Assembly: GCA_006228005.1 (NCBI GenBank)
Contig: VDHG01000045.1
Location: forward strand, 1-63,846
DNA length: 63,846 nt
Direction: 5' to 3'
Source: Testudinibacter crocodili
GTDB lineage: Bacteria; Pseudomonadota; Gammaproteobacteria; Enterobacterales; Pasteurellaceae
The translations under genes and the position numbers were made by a program. Below the pieces are notes generated by a model. It was given only the letters and a program-made list of their open reading frames with translations. It had not been told where the DNA came from and did not search any database. Positions 29,962 to 39,141 of this stretch are shown here, piece after piece; the stretch's first letter is position 1; each line of letters begins with the position of its first letter.

Positions 29962-30591
29962 ATGTCGCAATCATACCGTATTCTTATCATCGATGATCAT
30001 CCGTTAATGCGACGTGGGATCAGACAGCTGCTTGAATTAGAACCTGATTTTCAAGTGATTGGCGAAGCCAGTAATGGGCAGGAAGGTATTCGTTTGGCGC
30101 AACAACAAGAGCCGGATGTGATCATTTTGGATCTCAACATGAAAGGCTTGACCGGTTTGGAAACTTTGCAGCAGCTACGGCAAAAAGGGGTAACAGCCCA
30201 TATCGGGATTTTGACGGTATCCGATGCTAAGGCTGATATTTTTGCGTTGGTTGATGCCGGTGCAGACGCTTATTTATTGAAAGACAGTGAACCCGATCTG
30301 CTGTTGCAACAGATTAAACAATTGGCGCATGGCGAAATTGTTTATAGTCCTGAGATTCAATACCAATTACAGCAACGCAAAATCTCTCCTGAACCACTGC
30401 TTTCGCTAACCGAACGTGAAAGTGCGGTGTTGGAGCGGGTTGCCAAAGGCATGTCGAATAAGCAGATCGCCGAGATGCTGTTTATTTCGGAAGAGACTGT
30501 CAAAGTGCATATCCGTAATATGCTGCGCAAATTGAATGTCAACTCGCGCGTGGCGGCAACGGTGCTGTATTTGCAATATAAAGGTGTGTGA
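29962..30591 (+). CDS. narP: Nitrate/nitrite response regulator NarP
   Basis: 209 residues from ATG 29962 (GGGGAA before it); a longer upstream frame lacks homology. The receiver domain has the acidic pocket DDHP (11-14), phospho-acceptor D57 (IILDLNMKGL) and K in LLKDSEPD. The LuxR-type DNA-binding domain starts near residue 145 (LTERESAVLERVAKGMSNKQ). The partner kinase is most likely the NarQ at 49.8-51.5 kb on the opposite strand; the split is normal for this family. Confidence 0.93.
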   Translation: MSQSYRILIIDDHPLMRRGIRQLLELEPDFQVIGEASNGQEGIRLAQQQEPDVIILDLNMKGLTGLETLQQLRQKGVTAHIGILTVSDAKADIFALVDAGADAYLLKDSEPDLLLQQIKQLAHGEIVYSPEIQYQLQQRKISPEPLLSLTERESAVLERVAKGMSNKQIAEMLFISEETVKVHIRNMLRKLNVNSRVAATVLYLQYKGV

Positions 30592-30628
30592 CTACGCCCT
30601 GAGTTAAGCTTGAATAGAGATTGGATTT

Positions 30629-31246
30629 ATGACGGATTTGATATTAAGCCCAACGGTTATCAGCGGCTACCAAGGGCTGATTTTCGATATGGACGGCACG
30701 CTGATCGATACCATGCCGGCGCATGAACAGGCTTGGGTCGAAACCGGTGAATATTTTGGCTATCCATTAAATGGCGAGCTGATGTACCAACTGAGCGGGG
30801 CAACCACTTACATTATTGCCGAAGCGATTATGCGCGATGGCGGCATGCCGCTGCACCTGCTGGAACAGGTGGTGCAGAAAAAACGTGAGTTGGGGGTGCA
30901 GCGAGTGTTGCAAAGTGCGGTATTGCTGCCGGCTTTTGAAATTGTGCGCTATTTTAACGGAAAAATTCCAATGGCGTTGGGCACGGGTGCGCACCGCTCA
31001 ATGACTGAGATTTTAATCGAAAAATTTGAGTTGGCAGGTTATTTCTCCGCAGTAGTCACCTCTGATGATGTGACCAATCATAAACCCGCAGCAGATACTT
31101 TTTTGCGTTGTGCCGAGTTGCTTGGGGTGGCGCCATGCGATTGTCTGGTGTTTGAAGACGGCGATTTTGGGATTACGGCAAGTCATGTTGGCGGTATGGA
31201 CGTGTTTGATGTGCGCGACAACCGCTTATTAAAAGCTGAGCGATGA
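30629..31246 (+). CDS. yqaB: HAD-family sugar phosphatase YqaB
   Basis: 205 residues, beta-phosphoglucomutase-like HAD subfamily; E. coli YqaB dephosphorylates fructose-1-phosphate. Nucleophile motif FDMDGTLIDT (D20, D22), the lysine in SDDVTNHKPAAD and the acidic loop FEDGDFGI are intact. It overlaps yqaA by four bases (ATGA) and precedes gshA and luxS, as in the E. coli neighbourhood. Confidence 0.92.
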   Translation: MTDLILSPTVISGYQGLIFDMDGTLIDTMPAHEQAWVETGEYFGYPLNGELMYQLSGATTYIIAEAIMRDGGMPLHLLEQVVQKKRELGVQRVLQSAVLLPAFEIVRYFNGKIPMALGTGAHRSMTEILIEKFELAGYFSAVVTSDDVTNHKPAADTFLRCAELLGVAPCDCLVFEDGDFGITASHVGGMDVFDVRDNRLLKAER

Positions 31247-31728
31247 GCGACGCTTTGTCTGGTGAATGGCTGAATTGGTTGCCGGATTGGGTGGTGCAAA
31301 GCCAGTTGCTGCTGATGTTTGTCAGCGCTTTTTTAAGTGCGACCTTGCTGCCCGGCAATTCGGAAGTAATTTTTAGCGGTTTGCTGTTATTAAACCGTTT
31401 TTCTTTTGAAAACAATGCATTCACGATCTTTAATTTATGGTGGGTTGCCACCGTCGGCAATAGCCTCGGTAGTATGACCAGTTATGCAATCGGGCGCATG
31501 GTCAGCATGCCGGAATGGCAGCATTTAAATCGGCGACAGCAGCAAGGGCTGCAACTGCTTGCTCGCTACGGCAGCGTTGCATTATTGTTCAGTTGGCTGC
31601 CGATTATTGGCGATTTGTTGTGTGTGGCAAGTGGTTGGCTACGTTTACACTGGCTGCCTAGTTTGATTTTTATTACATTAGGAAAAGGGCTGCGTTATTT
31701 TTTACTGATCGCACTGAGCCAGTTTTAA
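31243..31728 (+). CDS. yqaA: DedA-like inner-membrane protein YqaA
   Basis: 161 residues with about four hydrophobic segments. It is a short VTT/DedA-type (SNARE-associated) protein with FVSAFLSATLLPGNSEVIF and NSLGSMTSYAIGR. Function is undefined; DedA relatives act in lipid scrambling and envelope homeostasis. The start overlaps the yqaB stop, and gshA follows after 24 bp. Confidence 0.9.
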   Translation: MSDALSGEWLNWLPDWVVQSQLLLMFVSAFLSATLLPGNSEVIFSGLLLLNRFSFENNAFTIFNLWWVATVGNSLGSMTSYAIGRMVSMPEWQHLNRRQQQGLQLLARYGSVALLFSWLPIIGDLLCVASGWLRLHWLPSLIFITLGKGLRYFLLIALSQF

Positions 31729-31752
31729 TCTTACTGAGACGAGGAAAGCACC

Positions 31753-33348
31753 GTGTTACCAAAACTGGATACCGCACTTTTATGGTTAAAACAGCACCCA
31801 CAGGCTGTACAGCACTTCAAACGTGGTTTGGAACGGGAAACATTACGTTTTCTGCCGGATAAACATTTGGCATTGACACCGCATCCTACACAGTTAGGTT
31901 CGGCATTATGCCATCCGTGGATCACCACCGATTTTGCCGAAAGCCTGATGGAATTTGTTACGCCAGTACGTGAAAAAGCCGGTGAGCTGACCGATTTTTT
32001 ATGGGATCTGCACCGTTTCAGCCTGCAACACATGGGCAAAGAGCGGTTTTGGCCGATGAGCATGCCGTGTTTTATCAATGATGAAAGCGACATTGTGTTG
32101 GCGCAGTACGGCAGCTCGAATTTGGCGCAATATAAAACCTTGTATCGCGAAGGCTTGAGAAATCGCTATGGCGCATTGATGCAGACTATTGCGGGGATTC
32201 ATTATAATTTTTCGTTTGACCAACAGTATTGGCAGCGCCGCTTCCCCGAACTGACCGAAGCGGAGCAACAAGATCAGTTGTCAGCACGCTATTTCAACCT
32301 GATCCGCAACTACCTACGCTATGGTTGGGTGATTCCGTACCTGTTCGGAGCCTCACCGGCGATTTGCAGCTGTTTTTTGCAAGGACGCCAAACCAAGATT
32401 CCGTTTGAACGGTCTACGCATGGCTTTTTGTATCTGCCGTATGCAACCTCATTGCGTTTGAGTGATTTGGGTTACACCACCGATACACAATCGAATCTGG
32501 GTATTAATTATAACCAATTGAGCCAATATACCACCTCGTTGCGTGCCGCCACTCGCCGCCCGGAACCGCAATTTCAAGCCATTGACCAAGCGATCGACCA
32601 AGCGGCTTGGCAATCAGGTAAACAGCAGGCTAAAACATATCGCCAACTGAACGCTAATGTGTTGCAAAGCGAAGCTGAGTTTTATGCTCAAATCCGTCCG
32701 AAGCGGGTCACCTTGCCGGGAGAAAGAGCGGTCGCTGCGTTGGAGCGCGCCGGAATTCAATATGTCGAAGTGCGGTCACTGGACGTCAATCCGTATTCTG
32801 CCGTCGGTATCAGCGAACAGCAAATCTATTTTCTGGATCTATTCATGTTGTGGTGTGAATTGGCTGAGGCGCCACCGTTGGGCGACAGTGAACAGCAGTG
32901 TTGCCGCAAAAACTGGAATAAAGTTATTTTGGCAGGGCGTAAACCGCAGCAGACGATCGGTGTCGGCTGTGATGAGAATGAATATTCACTGCAAGCGATG
33001 GGCGAAGCGATTTTTGACGATCTGCTGCAATTGGCAGCGGTGGTCGATTGTGTCGGGCAGGAACAGGGATATGTCCAAATTTGTCGCGAGTTGCGCCAAG
33101 CGTTTGCCGACCCAGATTTAACCTTATCGGCAAAAGTATTAGCTGATTGCCAGCAGCTGGGCATCGGTGCTTTCGCTGAGCAGCAAGCCGAAAAATTCAA
33201 ACAGGCGTTTTTATCACAGCCTTACCGCACGCTCAGTGAAGCACAACTTCAACAAGCCGCGCAAGATTCAGTATTGCAGCAACAGGCGATTGAACAAGCC
33301 GATGAAGTCAGTTTTGAGCAGTATTTAGCGTTACAAAATCAGGCGTAG
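31753..33348 (+). CDS. gshA: Glutamate-cysteine ligase GshA
   Basis: 531 residues, gamma-proteobacterial type, catalysing the first step of glutathione synthesis. GLERETLRFLPD, the acidic metal-binding helix and YVEVRSLDVNPYS are typical. The start is GTG, preceded by GAGGAAAG. This is the one-domain E. coli-like enzyme, not the bifunctional GshF found in some Pasteurellaceae. A small internal repeat (AIDQAIDQAA) appears mid-protein. A 26-bp repeat lies 5 bp after the stop. Confidence 0.95.
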   Translation: MLPKLDTALLWLKQHPQAVQHFKRGLERETLRFLPDKHLALTPHPTQLGSALCHPWITTDFAESLMEFVTPVREKAGELTDFLWDLHRFSLQHMGKERFWPMSMPCFINDESDIVLAQYGSSNLAQYKTLYREGLRNRYGALMQTIAGIHYNFSFDQQYWQRRFPELTEAEQQDQLSARYFNLIRNYLRYGWVIPYLFGASPAICSCFLQGRQTKIPFERSTHGFLYLPYATSLRLSDLGYTTDTQSNLGINYNQLSQYTTSLRAATRRPEPQFQAIDQAIDQAAWQSGKQQAKTYRQLNANVLQSEAEFYAQIRPKRVTLPGERAVAALERAGIQYVEVRSLDVNPYSAVGISEQQIYFLDLFMLWCELAEAPPLGDSEQQCCRKNWNKVILAGRKPQQTIGVGCDENEYSLQAMGEAIFDDLLQLAAVVDCVGQEQGYVQICRELRQAFADPDLTLSAKVLADCQQLGIGAFAEQQAEKFKQAFLSQPYRTLSEAQLQQAAQDSVLQQQAIEQADEVSFEQYLALQNQA

Positions 33349-33353
33349 CGTAC

Positions 33354-33379
33354 TTATAAACAAAGATCAACAGACCCTA
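33354..33379 (+). repeat. 26-bp dispersed repeat, copy 3
   Basis: Identical to 15821-15846. It begins 5 bp after the gshA stop. Confidence 0.8.
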
Positions 33380-33391
33380 GAATTTTGCCAT

Positions 33392-33417
33392 AAAAAAAGC
33401 GCTCTACGAGAGAGCGC
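33392..33417 (-). terminator. Hairpin between gshA and luxS
   Basis: GCGCTCT (33399-33405) and AGAGCGC (33411-33417) form a stem. The A-run before it makes it an intrinsic terminator for leftward transcription, yet no leftward gene is present. It may still slow rightward polymerase. Confidence 0.45.
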
Positions 33418-33539
33418 GAAATAACCTAAGGAACCAACTTAATTATTAGAAAACAACTGCAAGTTGCTTGTATAATAAGACCAAACAGCCGATAGAAAGT
33501 TCAAATTATTTTTTAGATTTTTAGCATTGAGGAGAAATT

Positions 33540-34046
33540 ATGCCGTTGCTCGATAGTTTTACCGTTGATCACACCAAAATGAAGGCGCCGGCGGTGCGTG
33601 TCGCCAAAAATATGCGCACCCCGAAAGGCGATGATATCACGGTGTTTGATCTGCGTTTTTGCCGCCCGAACCTTGAAAGTATGCCGATGACCGGGGTGCA
33701 TACGTTGGAGCATCTGTTTGCCGGATTTATGCGTGACCATTTGAACAGTGAACAGGTGGAAATTATTGACATTTCGCCGATGGGTTGCCGCACCGGTTTT
33801 TACATGAGTTTGATCGGTACACCAAGTGAGCAGCAAGTTGCCGAAGCATGGAAAAAATCGATGCAAGATGTGTTGAAGGTGGCTGATCAAAAGGATATTC
33901 CTGAACTCAATGAATATCAATGTGGCACTTATACCGATCACTCATTGCCGCAAGCGCAGGAGATCGCCCGCCGTGTGTTGGCAGCCACTATTGGCGTTAA
34001 TCACAATGCCGATTTGGCACTTGATCCGAAGTTACTGCAACCTTAA
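33540..34046 (+). CDS. luxS: S-ribosylhomocysteine lyase LuxS
   Basis: 168 residues. It cleaves S-ribosylhomocysteine to homocysteine and DPD, the precursor of autoinducer-2. Metal ligands H54 and H58 (HTLEH) and C128 (QCGTY) and catalytic C83 (MGCRTGF) are all present. GAGGAG lies before the ATG. It follows gshA as its reverse-order neighbour does in E. coli and ends at its own terminator. Confidence 0.97.
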   Translation: MPLLDSFTVDHTKMKAPAVRVAKNMRTPKGDDITVFDLRFCRPNLESMPMTGVHTLEHLFAGFMRDHLNSEQVEIIDISPMGCRTGFYMSLIGTPSEQQVAEAWKKSMQDVLKVADQKDIPELNEYQCGTYTDHSLPQAQEIARRVLAATIGVNHNADLALDPKLLQP

Positions 34047-34054
34047 TCGTCTAT

Positions 34055-34083
34055 AAACCGAGTCGCAGCACTCGGTTTTTTTC
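34055..34083 (+). terminator. Terminator of luxS
   Basis: AAACCGAGT (34055-34063) and ACTCGGTTT (34070-34078) form a 9-bp stem followed by a T-run. Confidence 0.9.
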
Positions 34084-34108
34084 TATATCAGCTAACAAGG
34101 AAAAAACT

Positions 34109-35290
34109 ATGACTACAATCGGAACAGCGTTAACGCCTGTAGCCACCAAAGTGATGATGTTAGGCGCCGGCGAATTGGGTAAGGAAGTCGTGATTGAATT
34201 GCAACGCCTAGGGGTGGAGGTGATTGCGGTCGATCGTTATCAAAATGCACCGGCACAACAGGTCGCGCACCGTGCTTACACGATCTCGATGTTGGACGGT
34301 GCTGCGCTGAAGGCCTTGGTAGAAAAAGAACAACCGGATTATATCGTACCGGAAGTGGAGGCGATTGCCACAGACATGCTGCTGGCGCTGGAACAGCAAG
34401 GCTTTAATGTGATTCCGACCGCACAAGCGACCCGTTTGACCATGAACCGTGAAGGCATTCGCCGCCTTGCGGCAGAAGAACTCGGCATCCCGACCTCGAA
34501 TTACCGTTTTGTAGACAATTTTGCCGCATTGCAAAGTGCGGTGGCAGAAATTGGCTTGCCTTGCGTGATTAAGCCGATTATGAGCTCCTCCGGGCATGGA
34601 CAAAGTGTGATCAAATCCGAGCAGCAGCTTGAAGCCGCGTGGCAATATGCACAGCAAGGCGGACGAGCCGGCGGCGGCCGGGTGATTGTGGAAGGTTTTG
34701 TCAAATTCGATTATGAAATCACCTTGCTGACGGTGCGGCATATCGGCGGCACAACTTTCCTGCCGCCGATAGGACACACACAAATTGACGGTGATTACCG
34801 TGAATCGTGGCAGCCGCAGGCGATGTCAGCGACCGCACTTGAAAAAGCACAACACATAGCCGGCAAAATCACGGCGGGCTTGGGTGGCCGGGGTATTTTT
34901 GGGGTGGAGTTGTTTGTGTGTGGCGATAATGTGATCTTCAATGAAGTCTCGCCACGCCCACATGATACCGGCATGGTCACCTTGATTTCACAAGAACTCT
35001 CTGAATTCGCCCTGCATGCTCGTGCGATTCTCGGCTTACCGATTCCACCGATCAATCTGATCAGCCCGTCAGCTTCAAAGGCAATCGTGGTCGAAGGACA
35101 ATCCAAGCAAGTGCGGTTTGGCAATTTAGAACAAGTGCTGGCGCAACCTAACACTAATTTACGTCTGTTCGGCAAAGGCGAAGTTAATGGTCACCGCCGT
35201 TTGGGCGTGATTTTAGCTCGCGATGAAAGCGTGGAAACGGCACTGGCAAAAGTCAGAACGGCATATAATAAGTTGGTGGTTCAGTTGTAA
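34109..35290 (+). CDS. purT: Formate-dependent GAR transformylase PurT
   Basis: 393 residues, ATP-grasp enzyme making formyl-GAR from formate in purine synthesis. N-terminal [20 protein letters not shown], the ATP-grasp lid region [12 protein letters not shown] and [15 protein letters not shown] are classical. AAGGAA precedes the ATG. No PurR-like site was noticed in the short gap after luxS. Confidence 0.97.
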   Translation: MTTIGTALTPVATKVMMLGAGELGKEVVIELQRLGVEVIAVDRYQNAPAQQVAHRAYTISMLDGAALKALVEKEQPDYIVPEVEAIATDMLLALEQQGFNVIPTAQATRLTMNREGIRRLAAEELGIPTSNYRFVDNFAALQSAVAEIGLPCVIKPIMSSSGHGQSVIKSEQQLEAAWQYAQQGGRAGGGRVIVEGFVKFDYEITLLTVRHIGGTTFLPPIGHTQIDGDYRESWQPQAMSATALEKAQHIAGKITAGLGGRGIFGVELFVCGDNVIFNEVSPRPHDTGMVTLISQELSEFALHARAILGLPIPPINLISPSASKAIVVEGQSKQVRFGNLEQVLAQPNTNLRLFGKGEVNGHRRLGVILARDESVETALAKVRTAYNKLVVQL

Positions 35291-35309
35291 GGTGGTTGGT
35301 GTTACACAG

Positions 35310-35347
35310 AAAGTGCGGCTTGGCTGAGGCTGATACCGCACTTTTGT
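35310..35347. terminator. Bidirectional terminator, purT / yedI
   Basis: AAAGTGCGG (35310-35318) and CCGCACTTT (35336-35344) form a 9-bp stem with a T-run; opposed uptake sequences between converging genes. Confidence 0.65.
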
Positions 35348-35373
35348 GTTTTCTGGTAGTGAGTTGTAGCTAA

Positions 35374-36255
35374 TTAGTGGGTGGCTTTGCGCTTAAACAC
35401 AGAACTGACGCTAGCCACGACAAGCAGTACCACCGCACCGCAAACCACACCGATAATCAAGCTGGCGAGGTTAAACGCCCAGCCCTCGAGCCAATTCATC
35501 TGCTCTAGCCAGTAGTGCAGAATGCCGAGATTGTGGGCGATGATGCCGCCGCCGACCAAGAACATGGCGAGCGTGCCGACCACGCTGAGCAAGCGCATAA
35601 AGTGCGGCATCACAAAAATAATGCCTCTGCCGAGGGCTTGGCTGACCGCACTTTGCTTGCGCATTAACCAAAATCCTAAGTCGTCCAGTTTGACGATGCC
35701 GCCGACCAAGCCATAAACCAGCACGGTCATGCCCAATGCGATTGCTGACAAGACCAATGTTTGCGTCAGAAGATTGTAGTCACTGACCATACCCAGCGCA
35801 ATGGTGACGATTTCTGCCGACAGGATAAAATCGGTGCGAATTGCACCTTTGATTTTGGCTTGCTCCTCTTGCGGCGACAGTTCTGCCGTGACCGCACTTT
35901 CTGCTGCGTTGTCTGGTTTATGCAGCAGTTTGTGGAAAATCTTTTCTACGCCTTCAAAACAGAGATAGGCGCCGCCAATCATCAATAAATACGGAATCGC
36001 CACTGGAAAAAAGGATGAAATCAGTAAGGCAAGCGGCACCAAAATCACTTTATTCCAAAACGAGCCTTTCGCCACCGCCCACACCACCGGCAGCTCGCGC
36101 TCGGCACGCACACCAGCGACTTGGTTGGCATTCAGCGCCAGATCATCACCGACCACACCGGCGGTTTTCTTGGCAGCAACTTTGGTCATCAGCGCCACAT
36201 CGTCTAATACGGCGGTGATATCATCTAATAGGGTAAACAGTGAAGCAAATGCCAT
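35374..36255 (-). CDS. yedI: DUF808 inner-membrane protein YedI
   Basis: 293 residues from the ATG at 36255; an in-frame upstream extension is not family-like. The DUF808 start [19 protein letters not shown] and [10 protein letters not shown] are clear. About six membrane segments follow. Function is unknown. It is alone between purT (convergent) and an mmuM relic (divergent). Confidence 0.92.
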   Translation of the reverse strand: MAFASLFTLLDDITAVLDDVALMTKVAAKKTAGVVGDDLALNANQVAGVRAERELPVVWAVAKGSFWNKVILVPLALLISSFFPVAIPYLLMIGGAYLCFEGVEKIFHKLLHKPDNAAESAVTAELSPQEEQAKIKGAIRTDFILSAEIVTIALGMVSDYNLLTQTLVLSAIALGMTVLVYGLVGGIVKLDDLGFWLMRKQSAVSQALGRGIIFVMPHFMRLLSVVGTLAMFLVGGGIIAHNLGILHYWLEQMNWLEGWAFNLASLIIGVVCGAVVLLVVASVSSVFKRKATH

Positions 36256-36373
36256 GATCGTCTCTTTTGGTTGTAAACAGGTGTAAAAATCGAATGCACT
36301 ATAGCAAACCATATTGAGAAAGCAATAAAGAAATTTTTAGGCTGTGCTACGATTTATAGCGGTGAGGAAGAAG

Positions 36374-36441
36374 ATGAATTTTACACTACTTGATGGCGGC
36401 ATGGGGGGAGTTGTTGCGCATCGGCGCACCGTTTCAGCAGA
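36374..36441 (+). pseudogene. mmuM: Truncated, frameshifted mmuM relic
   Basis: After GAGGAAG and ATG (36374) the frame encodes NFTLLDGGMG, the N-terminus of homocysteine S-methyltransferase. A frame change at the G6 run (36403-36408) then gives ELLRIGAPFQQ, the next family block. Similarity ends near 36441 and the remaining ~270 residues are absent; the fru terminator follows at once. This is a gene remnant left by a deletion. Confidence 0.75.
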
Positions 36442-36465
36442 CTCTAGGCTTACACACGCGATTGG

Positions 36466-36498
36466 TAATAAAAAACCCCAGCCGTTAGCTGAGGTTTT
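36466..36498 (-). terminator. Terminator of fruBKA
   Basis: Leftward, AAAACCTCAGC pairs with GCTGGGGTTTT (36488-36498 with 36472-36482, one G-T pair) and is followed by a T-rich run. It ends the fru operon. Confidence 0.88.
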
Positions 36499-36516
36499 GT
36501 GGTGGTTTGAAAAATA

Positions 36517-38193
36517 TTATACCAATTTATCTTCATTCGGTTTAATTGCGGCATACAGGAAGCCGGTGAGGGCGGTACCTGCGATAATCGCCACTAAATA
36601 TAACAATACCGGTTGAATAGCACCCGGGATTGCCAGCACAAAGATACCGCCGTGTGGTGCCATCAATTTTGCGCCGAACAACATCGAAAGTGCGCCGGCT
36701 AAGGCACCGCCAGCCATGCAGCTTGGGATCACACGCATTGGGTCACGAGCGGCGAATGGGATTGCCCCTTCGGAGATAAAGCACAGTCCCAACACGAATG
36801 ACGCTTTTCCGCCTTCACGTTCGCTGGCATTGAATTTTTTGCGTGCCAGGAAAGTGGCTAAGCCCATACCCAGTGCCGGCACCATGCCTGCCGCCATCAC
36901 CGCTGCCATTGGCAAATAGGAGGAGGATGCTAACAGGCCAACGCCAAAGGTATAAGCCGCTTTGTTGACCGGACCGCCCATGTCAAAGCACATCATAGCG
37001 CCTAGGATAATTCCCAACAGAATCGCACTGCCGGATTGCATGCCGGTTAAAAATTCGGTCATGCTACGCATGATCCAAGCGACTGGTTCGCCGACGATAT
37101 AAATCATCACCAAGCCGACAACCAAAGTGGCGATAAACGGAATGATTAAAATCGGTTTTAACGCATTCATGGTGGGTGGCAACTTAACATGATCAGCAAT
37201 CGCTTTGGCGACATAACCGGCAAGGAAACCGGAGATAATCCCGCCGAGGAAACCGGCACCAATCGAACTGGCGAGCATTCCGCCGACCAAACCCGGTGTT
37301 AAGCCTGGACGGTCAGCTATCGAGTAGGCGATATACCCAGATAGCACCGGAATCATCAAACCGAAAGCACTGCCGCCACCAATTTTCATCAGCGCAGCCG
37401 CTAATGTACCCTCTTCTTTAAAGGCTTCTATTCCGAACACAAATGACAGGGCAATGATTAATCCGCCAGCAACTACCACTGGCAGCATATGCGATACCCC
37501 GGTCATTAAGTGGCTGTACACGCCTTTTTTCTCGGCTTTAGCTTCTTGTTTAACCGCACTTGCGGCAGTTGCCGTGAAGATTTTGGCTTCATTAAAGGCT
37601 TTGTCGAACTCTTGTGCGGTTTTTTTCAGGGCTAAACCTGTGGACGTGCGGTACATCAATTTGCCGTCGAATTTGCTTAAATCCACGTCGATGTCTGCTG
37701 CCACGAACACCAAATCAGCCGCAGCAACTTCTTCGGCACTGATTGGATTGCCGGCGCCGACTTGACCACGGGTTTCCACTTTCACATTCCAACCTTGTTG
37801 CTTAGCGTAGGCTTCGATCGCTTCTGCCGACATAAACGTGTGGGCAACGCCGGTTGGGCAAGCGGTGACAGCAACGATATTTTTGACAGTATTGGTGGAT
37901 ACGTTGATCGCACTGGTGCTTGGTGCAACATAATCGCTTGCCTTGGTGAGTGCAGCGGCAACGGTGCTTTCCGGTGCGGCAAAGGCGCTGTTCAAGTTTG
38001 CCAAATACACTTTTTTACCGACCAGTTGTGGATCGTTCGGTAAATTATCGCCCAATACCAGCGCAATATCGGCATCGGCGGCACGTTCAACCACCTTGTG
38101 TCCGGCATTTGTGGCGGCGGTAGCGAATACTTGGCGCACCAAAAAGGTTTTCGCTTTGCCTAAAGCGGCATCTTCTACCAGTAGAATGTTCAT
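36517..38193 (-). CDS. fruA: Fructose PTS EIIBC component FruA
   Basis: 558 residues. An N-terminal degenerate IIB' domain (about 1-95) is followed by the active IIB domain with phospho-cysteine C112 (VTACPTGVAH), then the IIC membrane domain from about 225 (SHMLPVVVAGGLIIALSFVFG). It imports and phosphorylates fructose to fructose-1-phosphate. AAGGA precedes the ATG, 4 bp after fruK. Confidence 0.96.
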   Translation of the reverse strand: MNILLVEDAALGKAKTFLVRQVFATAATNAGHKVVERAADADIALVLGDNLPNDPQLVGKKVYLANLNSAFAAPESTVAAALTKASDYVAPSTSAINVSTNTVKNIVAVTACPTGVAHTFMSAEAIEAYAKQQGWNVKVETRGQVGAGNPISAEEVAAADLVFVAADIDVDLSKFDGKLMYRTSTGLALKKTAQEFDKAFNEAKIFTATAASAVKQEAKAEKKGVYSHLMTGVSHMLPVVVAGGLIIALSFVFGIEAFKEEGTLAAALMKIGGGSAFGLMIPVLSGYIAYSIADRPGLTPGLVGGMLASSIGAGFLGGIISGFLAGYVAKAIADHVKLPPTMNALKPILIIPFIATLVVGLVMIYIVGEPVAWIMRSMTEFLTGMQSGSAILLGIILGAMMCFDMGGPVNKAAYTFGVGLLASSSYLPMAAVMAAGMVPALGMGLATFLARKKFNASEREGGKASFVLGLCFISEGAIPFAARDPMRVIPSCMAGGALAGALSMLFGAKLMAPHGGIFVLAIPGAIQPVLLYLVAIIAGTALTGFLYAAIKPNEDKLV

Positions 38194-38197
38194 GTGA

Positions 38198-39139
38198 TTA
38201 TCCTTCTATTACGTTAATTTGAACTTGTTGCAAAATGTCATCAACTAAAGTGCGGTCGCTGATGCCGACGTTACTTTGTGAAACGGCAAAGGCGGAAACG
38301 GCACTGGCAAAAGCCAATGTTTGTGCTTGCTGCCAGCCTTGGCTGATGCCATAAATCAAACCGGCGACCATTGAATCACCTGCGCCGACGGTGCTGACCA
38401 CGTTTTCGCATTTTGGCGGGCGTGCCTGCACCACTGCTTGATCGCTGAGCCACACTGAACCTTCAGCGCCCATCGAAATAATCACATTGGCGATGCCTTG
38501 TGCTTTCAATTGTTTGGCGGCGGCGATAATTTGTTCCAAGCTGTGCAGCGGTTTGCCGATCCAGGCTTCTAATTCGCGATGATTCGGCTTCACCAACCAC
38601 GGGTTGGCTTTTAGTCCGGCGGTTAAGGCGGCGTGGCTGCTGTCCAACACCACTTTCACACCTTGTTGTCCCAATTGGCTTAACCATGCGGTAAACTGTT
38701 CCGGGTTGACGCCACGTGGCAGGCTGCCGCAAACGGCAATAACATCAAAATCTTGGCTCCAATTTAACGAGTCTGCGACGAATTTTTCCCAGCTGGCATC
38801 ATCAATTTGGTAGCCCAAAAAATTCAGGTCGGTGACATCAGCCTCTGTTTCAGTGATTTTTACGTTGATACGCGTCTTACCGGGAACACGCTGGAATTTA
38901 TCGTCCAGTTTCAACGCCTGAAACATACGGCTGAAGTCACCTTGATTCTCTTCCCCAAGAAAACCGCTGACGGCTACCGCAACATCCAAGTCGTGCAACA
39001 CTTTTGCTACGTTGATGCCCTTGCCTGCCGGAAAAAGCCCCAGAGTTTCCACAGTGTTGACTTCGCCCAGTTCGATGCGTTTTAAACGCCCGACCAAATC
39101 GTAAGCGGTATTTAGGGTAATCGTTGCAATCTTTGCCAT
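38198..39139 (-). CDS. fruK: 1-phosphofructokinase FruK
   Basis: 313 residues, PfkB sugar kinase converting fructose-1-phosphate to fructose-1,6-bisphosphate. The glycine-rich FPAGKGINVAKVL near residue 38 and the C-terminal catalytic VSTVGAGDSMVAGL near 250 are intact. It starts 2 bp after the fruB stop with GGGGGAA as ribosome site, so it is tightly coupled. Confidence 0.96.
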   Translation of the reverse strand: MAKIATITLNTAYDLVGRLKRIELGEVNTVETLGLFPAGKGINVAKVLHDLDVAVAVSGFLGEENQGDFSRMFQALKLDDKFQRVPGKTRINVKITETEADVTDLNFLGYQIDDASWEKFVADSLNWSQDFDVIAVCGSLPRGVNPEQFTAWLSQLGQQGVKVVLDSSHAALTAGLKANPWLVKPNHRELEAWIGKPLHSLEQIIAAAKQLKAQGIANVIISMGAEGSVWLSDQAVVQARPPKCENVVSTVGAGDSMVAGLIYGISQGWQQAQTLAFASAVSAFAVSQSNVGISDRTLVDDILQQVQINVIEG

Positions 39140-39141
39140 GA

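Noticed and set aside
32579-32605. Short repeat ATTGACCAAGCG / ATCGACCAAGCG in gshA
   Set aside because: An in-frame duplication of four residues inside a normal enzyme; not a repeat array.
34208-34783. 191-codon leftward frame opposite purT
   Set aside because: Shadow of purT, with no ribosome site or homology.
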